Source: Sceloporus undulatus
Taxonomy: Eukaryota; Chordata; Lepidosauria; Squamata; Phrynosomatidae
NCBI RefSeq assembly: GCF_019175285.1
Contig: NC_056522.1
Location: 35,546,003-35,610,002 of the forward strand
Reading direction: 5' to 3'
Length of the DNA: 64,000 nucleotides
Part shown: piece after piece, positions 58,204 through 64,000 of the stretch
How positions within the stretch are numbered: position 1 is the stretch's first letter
How the letters are laid out: the number at the start of each line of letters is the position of its first letter
Notes under the pieces: generated by a model
Database searches by the model: none
Told to the model about the DNA's origin: nothing
The model's input: the letters and a program-made list of their open reading frames with translations, nothing else
Program-made: the position numbers and the translations under genes

Positions 58204-58684
58204 TGGTGCTTCTACATAGCCTATTCAACAAAAAGGCTTTCTGCAGCAACTCTTGTCTCCTAAATAGGCTTTTGTGACAACAACAACAACAAAAACCAGT
58301 GGGAATAGACCTTTGAAAAGTTCACGCAGGGCAATTGTACAGTACAATACTTGTCTGGAAACACGCCTCTAAGAGAGAAACAATAGCAAGGACTCCATGA
58401 AAAGAAGGTCTACTATAAGCATATTTGGATCTTGGTGAATTTAGTGGGAATTACCTCCATTAAAATATGTTAAGAACTGCAGAATCAAAGGAATTCATTA
58501 ATTTGATTAGTGACAGAATAGTGGCATCAACATTCAGGAGAATATATATTTCTGGATTTAATTCAAGGTATTGTTCATGATGTCCAGATTTAAAAGGAAG
58601 TCAGTAATCAACTCCTATTCTGGGGTTTTCGAGATAATATTGACTTTAAGCATACATAAGAAGGAGACCTTCTAATGAAGACAC
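58204..58684. other. Intergenic, unclassified
   Basis: Between a CR1 fragment and the CpG-rich element. Nothing recognised. Confidence 0.4.
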
Positions 58685-58687
58685 TAT

Positions 58688-59075
58688 GGCGGGTTATAAA
58701 CCACCATAAAGTACGCGCTCCGCGCGTACTAGGGTTAGGAAGGGCCATATTAGGGTTAGGAAGGTTCTTACCTTCCTGACGGTCCTTCCTCCCAGTACGT
58801 GCGGAGCACGTACTTTTTTGCGGTGCCCATCCACATGGGCGCCGCCATTTTTACGTATTGGACGCTGTGCGTCCAGACGTGTCGCGGCGGAAGTGACGTC
58901 GCGAGGGCGCACTCCACCCCTCGCGGCGCCACTTCCGCGTTCCAAAAAGGAGCGGCATTTCGCCTCTCCTTTTTTGCTGCGCAGGGAAGCCTCGCGGTCT
59001 GGCAGCTGGGGCTTCCCTACGCAGCGAATGGCGGCGGCGGGAAAACGGCCCCTTGAGGGCCGTTTGTAATCCACC
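58688..59075. mobile_element. CpG-rich non-autonomous DNA element, copy 2
   Basis: Starts GGCGGGTTATAAACCACC and ends GTTTGTAATCCACC, inverted ends, flanked on both sides by TAT. Carries TGACGTC at 58894-58900. Same family as 8656-9153. Superfamily not determined. Confidence 0.7.
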
Positions 59076-59084
59076 TATAGCAGT

Positions 59085-60500
59085 AAATTATATTGTTCAT
59101 TTTCAAGATGACTCAATACAGAATAACCACTGGATCTAAAGATGGTTGCTTGGAGAATTAATCAGATATAAATGTTTCATTTTTATCTCTTAATATGCAT
59201 GGGAAAACAAGACATATACTGGAAAGCATCTAAAATACTTAAAATCCCAACCTCTGCATGGTGGACAAAATCATAGAATACAGAAATCATGAGGGAAACC
59301 ACCCCTTTTATTGCATAATAGAACACATGGTCAATACTGAAGATGTTTTAACAGTCAAAGTTCTTCTCACATTACAATGTGAACTGAAGAATACCTTTTA
59401 TAACTAAACATGATTAGAACCCATAAATCTAATTAAGTTAAATTTAAGTCCAGTCAAGTTTTTTATACTCTCTCTTCATTAAAAGAGTGTTATGCTAGAA
59501 CAAACTGCTTTGGGCAGTACTCTAGTTCAAGGGTGAAATTTCATATTACATTGTGAGGATAAGTTGTTGCTTGTTCCCTTGAATGTACAAAGCCAGTTGT
59601 GATCCTAGCTACTGAATTTTCTAACCATCATTTCTTTATATAAAATATACAGTCATATACATAGACTGTCTTTGCTTTAGTAGTTTTTCATATCCGAATT
59701 CTCAACTCTGCAGGTGATGAATCAGAAATAACATGGTGATAATTTAAACCAGAGTTTGAATATAAATCAAGACGTCTTAAGAAGTATTATGTGTAAAAAA
59801 AGAATGTTTTATATACAAATATACATTTTACAAGAGACAAATGAAATGTACACATTCAGAAAGCAAACAATACTCCATTGATATTTACTTACTAATTTTT
59901 TCCACTTTTTTTAATAACCATGCTTTCCTCAGTAAAATTAATTATTAAAAAAGCTAACAATATTTTAGTGCTGATTTTGGAATTTCCAAAAATAAGCTTT
60001 TTTAGTGCACCCATAGTATATAGACTGTTCTTAATGTAGGGAAGTTCAGGAGTCTGCAGTGGAGGGAGAATGGACACAGGGAATTGAGTTTTATCCTGTT
60101 TTTTTTTTTAAAGGCAAAAGCACTAGAGGCTTACAGGTGCCTCTGTGGAAATTTCTGCACAAACCTGGGCAAGTGTTATATAGGCAGTGCCAGCTCCTAA
60201 GCAATGCAAGTCCAGCAATTCCAATTTCAGAATTGCTTCTTTGCACCTTTCCTTGGGTATATATATGTCAGCGTAGCATCATCAATTATTAGTTATAATT
60301 TTACAAGAAATCTAAAAATACCATCACTTTAACAGAACACAGATATACATCTATATGCAAGTTCACCAGAAGGACAGCATAGTTTGACATTTATTCACAA
60401 GAACTCTAAAACTGGAGTTTTAATATAATACATAAATTAGTGGCCAGAATCCTGCTGGGAAGTTATGAATATGTAACCTACAGTTATGCATTTGTAACTG
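59085..60500. other. AT-rich sequence without recognised features
   Basis: No exon or repeat family was recognised. It could be the distal NSL1 3' UTR or intergenic. Confidence 0.4.
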
Positions 60501-60504
60501 CTAC

Positions 60505-60885
60505 ATACTCATGAGCCCTGCGTAACCTCTAGTTTAGAGGCGACGTAAGGACCACAAAATCCCCCCAAACCTCAATTACTGGTAAGCAGCTTCTGGGATC
60601 AACATGGGTACATTCCTATTGGTCAAGAAGCAGCTACCTGACACTTCCACTCCCCTCATGCAAGCAATCTCTAGAGTAAGGGGGATTTGTGACAACAGTC
60701 CTTTTTCTGTTTGTTGTGCCAAAGATTGCTCATGGAAGGGAGTAGGACCATCAGGCAACTACTTCTCAATCCCAGTAGCTGATTACCAGTAAGTGAGATT
60801 TGGGGGGAAGGTCTAGTTGGAATCCACTACGTAGCACTGCAGTTACGCAATGGTCGTGCAGAATTCTCGTGAGTAATCCTGAACT
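60505..60885. mobile_element. Palindromic MITE, unclassified
   Basis: Two arms fold back over the whole length. Outer ends are TACTCATGAG on the left and CTCGTGAGTA on the right; further in come TGCGTAAC/GTTACGCA, CCCCCCAAA/TTTGGGGGG and TTACTGGTAA/TTACCAGTAA. The left arm has an extra piece of about 20 bp. Superfamily not decided. It lies in the NSL1 3' region. Confidence 0.7.
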
Positions 60886-60889
60886 GGTT

Positions 60890-61921
60890 TTTCAGGCACA
60901 CACTAAAAGGCCAATATAATTATAGAGGGCCCTTCTGGTTCTGATTTAAGACATAAACATATTAATACCAGACTGAAATATGCATCACTAGATTGTTTTA
61001 ATATAAAAAGAAAACACTATGCAAGCAAATATTTCCATTAGTATTTCAAAAGCAGGTATATATAGTCCAGGCTGCTTGAGAAAACCAGATGTTTGGCAGA
61101 AGACCTGGGGCTTGCTAACTGAGTCTCCACTGAACAAATGAACAACTATATTTGGGATAAAGATGCTGTGGACGGAAGAGGACCCCTAATGCATGTATGT
61201 ATACATACCTATGAGAAAAGAAGATGTAGAAGGGAAGTCTGGAGAGAAAGCAACAGGTGTGAGGAAGATTAAGTGGCTTTGTCACCTGTCAAATTACAGC
61301 CTTTTCTCCAATAACTTTTTAGATGTTTAGAGAAAAATCCATCTATAACAAATTATTTAAGTTATACCAAAACAAATCTCTTGCCGAGATCCAGCCTTTT
61401 AACATGCACCTATGGTACTGGGCATCTGCAACTGGATTTGGACCTTTCCGGGGTTTTTACTTTGTGTAAAACTGTTCCTCAACACACAGAAATATACACC
61501 CATGGCATGAAATCTCCCTGGGTGATGAACCAGAATCTTGGGTATGCTAACACACAGCTGTCTGCACTGTGCATCTATTCTGTGGAGAATGAATCATTCA
61601 GAGGCTTTTGTCTTTGAAGGAAACTCAGGACCATCGCTGCCCACCTTGCTGTAGTACAGTGAATGTGCAGCTGCTTCAGGTTTACATTTCAAAGAACAAT
61701 GCTCAAATGTAATTAAAAATGTGCATAAGCATTCAATGTAACATTGAGAGATATGACACTATCTAGCAATGAACTCCTCCACTACCATGTGAGATCTATT
61801 TCATTATACAGTTTTCAGAGGACACCACTCTTGATGTTTTTGCAGTTTGTATTTATGTGCTGCAGGTAAATTCAAATAAAGAACAGGATGGCTGTGCAAC
61901 AGTCCCACACAAAATAAGTCC
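60890..61921 (-). other. Probable NSL1 3' UTR / downstream unique sequence
   Basis: AT-rich, apparently unique sequence immediately after the NSL1 stop codon. No repeat family or ORF was recognised. It is the natural position for the 3' UTR, but the poly(A) site is not fixed. Confidence 0.4.
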
Positions 61922-62197
61922 TCATGTATCAAGACTTATCTTTTTTTGTTGAAGTGGATAGCATTCCTGTGTGGAACATGACGGTCTCTTTAATTTGAGT
62001 AGAATAGAATTACTAATAGCAGTCTGTGTGGGAATGACTTCCACTTGTGATGTGAGGTTTTTGACATCGATTTTGTTCTCCTGTTTCTCTTCTGAGCCAG
62101 CAACAATTTCTTGGTGGAGTTTACACTGTTCCAAAGTTGGCTGCAGAGACAACACTTTTGAGAAGCCTTCTGCTTTTTCCAAAAGAGATGACAAAGA
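61922..62197 (-). CDS. NSL1: NSL1 last coding exon
   Basis: Final coding exon of NSL1, a subunit of the Mis12/MIND complex that links inner kinetochore to NDC80. It has 91 codons plus stop, starting SLSSLLEKAEGFSKVL and ending YPLQQKKISLDT; the human C-terminus, as I recall it, reads SLPALIEQGEGFSQVL and YPLRPKKINLDT. The acceptor is at 62198-62199 after CATACTCCAAAG, preceded by a pyrimidine-rich tract. The upstream exons must lie to the right of 64000, because the intron in view is filled by a DNA transposon and an L2 LINE. In human the exon includes the stretch PVIHL implicated in NDC80 (SPC24/SPC25) binding; here the aligned residues read PTLEQ. The 3' UTR runs left into 61.9-59.1 kb; TTTATT (AATAAA on this strand) occurs near 60392 and 59308. 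Confidence 0.95.
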   Translation of the reverse strand, partial: SLSSLLEKAEGFSKVLSLQPTLEQCKLHQEIVAGSEEKQENKIDVKNLTSQVEVIPTQTAISNSILLKLKRPSCSTQECYPLQQKKISLDT

Positions 62198-62264
62198 CTT
62201 TGGAGTATGTGTGAAGGGGAAAAAAGAAAAGAAAAGAAAAAAATTAAAACATTTACGATATTAG

Positions 62265-64000
62265 AAATAATAATAATAACAATAACAACAATAATAAGTT
62301 TTATTTATAAACCGCTATTCCGAGTTGATCATAGCGGTATACAGGTAAAAATTGCAATATCAAATACAAAATAAAGGATAAAAATTGCAATACAGTGCTC
62401 CCTCGGGTTACGAAATTAATTCGTTCCGCCGCCGCTTTCGTAACCCGAAAAGCATTCGCAAGCCGAAATGCCATAGGCGCTAATGGGGAAAAGCCGCGAT
62501 TTCGTGCGAAAAAGCGCCGAAAAGCACCAAAAATTTTTTCGTAACCCGAAATAACCTTCGTAACCCGGAACAATTATTTTCAATGGATTTTTTTTCGTAA
62601 CCCGGAAATTTCGTAACGTGGGTATTTCATATCCCGGGGTACCACTGTACATAAATAAAACTTCAATAAAAACATTTCAGAATACAGATTAACCATACAT
62701 CAAATCCAGGCCAGCTAAATGTGCTTGGTAATGCTGTACATATAGGGGGGAGTCATATATCATCAAGGAGCATCAGGGAAGGCTTGCCGAAACAGGAAGG
62801 TCTTGAGTCTCTTTTTAAAGAGATCCAGGGAGGTGGCGGAGCAGAGTTCCTCAGGAAGGGTATTCCAGATCCCAGGGGCTGAGATAGAAAAGGCCCTTTG
62901 TGAGGTTGATACATATCTCGTTATTGGGATCCTCAACAGATTCTTCCCAGACGACCTGAGTGTGCAGGGTGGACTATATGGGGAGAGGCGGTCCTCCAAG
63001 TACCCTGGGCCCAAGCCATTTAGGGCTTTATAGATTATAACCAACACCTTGTATTGTGCCCGGAAGCGAACAGGCAGCCAATGGAGATCATGCAGAATCG
63101 GTGTTATATGGTCGGCCCTGGGACATCCAGTGACCAACCTAGCTGTCATATTCTGCACTAGCTGAACCTTCTGGGTTAGGTACAAGGGTTGCCCCATGTA
63201 GAGCACATTACAGAAATCCAACCGAGAGGTTACCAGAGCGTGTACTACAGTTTCCAGGTCCCCCCGGTCCAGGCAGGGTCGCAGCTGGCATATCAGCCGA
63301 AGCTGATAACAAGTGCTCCTGACCGCTGCATCCACCTGAGATGTTAGGTGGAGTGACGAGTCCAGAAGCACCCCCAGACTGCGAGCAGAGTCCTTCACGG
63401 GGAGCGTGACCCCATTCAGGACAGGTGGAAAAATTTCCTTACCCGGGCCAGGGGAGCCTATCACCAGTACTTCCGTTTTCTCTGGATTCAAGCTGAGTCT
63501 GTTTTCCCTCATCCAGCCCATTACCGACTCCAAGCAGGCATTTAGAGGAGAGATGCCATCCCTAGTCACTGCATCAGTCGGAGACACAGAGAAGACTATT
63601 TGAGTGTCATCAGCGTACTGATAACACCACGCCCCATGTCTCCGGATGATCTCTCCCAGCGGTTTCATGTAAATGTTAAATAGCATGGGGGACAGAATAG
63701 CTCCTTGAGGGACACCAGATGTAAGCGCTCTCTTATCAGAGCAAACGTTCCCCAGCTGCACCATCTGGAATCTACCCGAGAGGTAGGAATGGAACCACTG
63801 GAGCACAGTGCCCCTGATACCTAACTCCCTCAGGCGTTCCAGAAGGATACCATGGTCAATGGTATTGAAAGCTGCTGAGATGTCCAAGAGCACTAACAGG
63901 GACACGCTTCCCCTGTCCATGCCCAGACGGAGATCATCAACTAAGGCGACCATGGCAGTCTCAACTCCATAGCCCGCCCGGAAGCCAGTTTGAAATGGGT
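62265..64000 (-). mobile_element. L2-clade LINE in NSL1 intron, runs off the window
   Basis: LINE on the minus strand whose 3' end is an (AAT/AAC)n tract at 62261-62298 followed by tail sequence ATAGCGGTATACA. The open frame, 62763 to at least 63953 and continuing to the right edge, encodes RT domain motifs LLDISAAFNTIDH, SGVPQGAILSPMLFN and the catalytic QYADDTQI, then the L2-type thumb region (LVTSRLDFCN, LHWLPVRFR). The ORF is uninterrupted for about 410 codons, which suggests a fairly young copy. A pogo-like MITE is inserted in its 3' UTR. It belongs to a different subfamily from the L2 copies at 12 and 55 kb, judged by both tail and protein. Confidence 0.88.
62391..62649. mobile_element. 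Tigger/pogo-like MITE inside L2 tail
   Basis: Begins TACAGTGCTCCCTCGGG and ends CCCGGGGTACCACTGTA, so inverted ends CAGTG(C/G)T(C/A)CC(T/C)CGGG are flanked by TA duplications, as in the Tc1/mariner (pogo) superfamily. The interior repeats the theme CGTAACCCG several times on both strands. L2 3' UTR sequence resumes on both sides. Confidence 0.75.

Overview
This window looks like a stretch of a squamate reptile (lizard) nuclear genome. The evidence is the repeat mix: tRNA-derived SINEs of the Sauria type with a Bov-B-like tail, 5S-rRNA-derived SINEs, Bov-B, CR1 and L2-clade LINEs, a Ty3/gypsy fossil and many palindromic MITEs, around split vertebrate genes. There is no bacterial gene organisation. 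Statements about families come from memory of them, since no search was run.

Only two host genes are supported, both on the minus strand. BATF3 is complete in three coding exons (53401-53469, 47149-47253, 40019-40204), giving a 119-residue AP-1 family bZIP protein with consensus splice sites and both introns in phase 0. The last coding exon of NSL1, a Mis12/MIND kinetochore subunit, lies at 61922-62197; the rest of NSL1 is beyond the right edge. BATF3 next to NSL1 on the same strand matches the amniote order as I recall it (ATF3 - BATF3 - NSL1). I found no ATF3 exon in the left 39 kb.

Layout. 1-12 kb: intergenic sequence with SINEs, MITEs, a CpG-rich DNA element and a possible mariner relic. 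12.0-14.55 kb: a decayed L2 LINE. 15.22-17.68 kb: a hAT-like element bounded by CAG-start inverted ends and near-matching 8-bp target duplications; it holds a clean unrecognised coding-like fragment and younger insertions. 17.70-24.22 kb: a broken Ty3/gypsy element with both LTRs. 24.3-25.4 kb: a MITE split by a probable solo LTR. 27.14-27.94 kb: a non-autonomous hAT. 28.05-29.08 kb: a foldback element of about 1 kb with arms near 370 bp. 29-39 kb: intergenic sequence with CR1, including a 463-codon reverse transcriptase ORF. 40.0-53.5 kb: BATF3 with intron repeats. 54-62 kb: BATF3 upstream region and NSL1 3' region, with an L2 RT ORF, CR1, a second CpG-rich DNA element and a palindromic MITE. 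62.2-64 kb: NSL1 intron filled by another L2 that runs off the window.

The genes do not form an operon-like unit. BATF3 is a transcription factor of dendritic and T cells, and NSL1 is a housekeeping kinetochore protein. Most of the structure that gene-finding would miss is nested or inverted transposon architecture.
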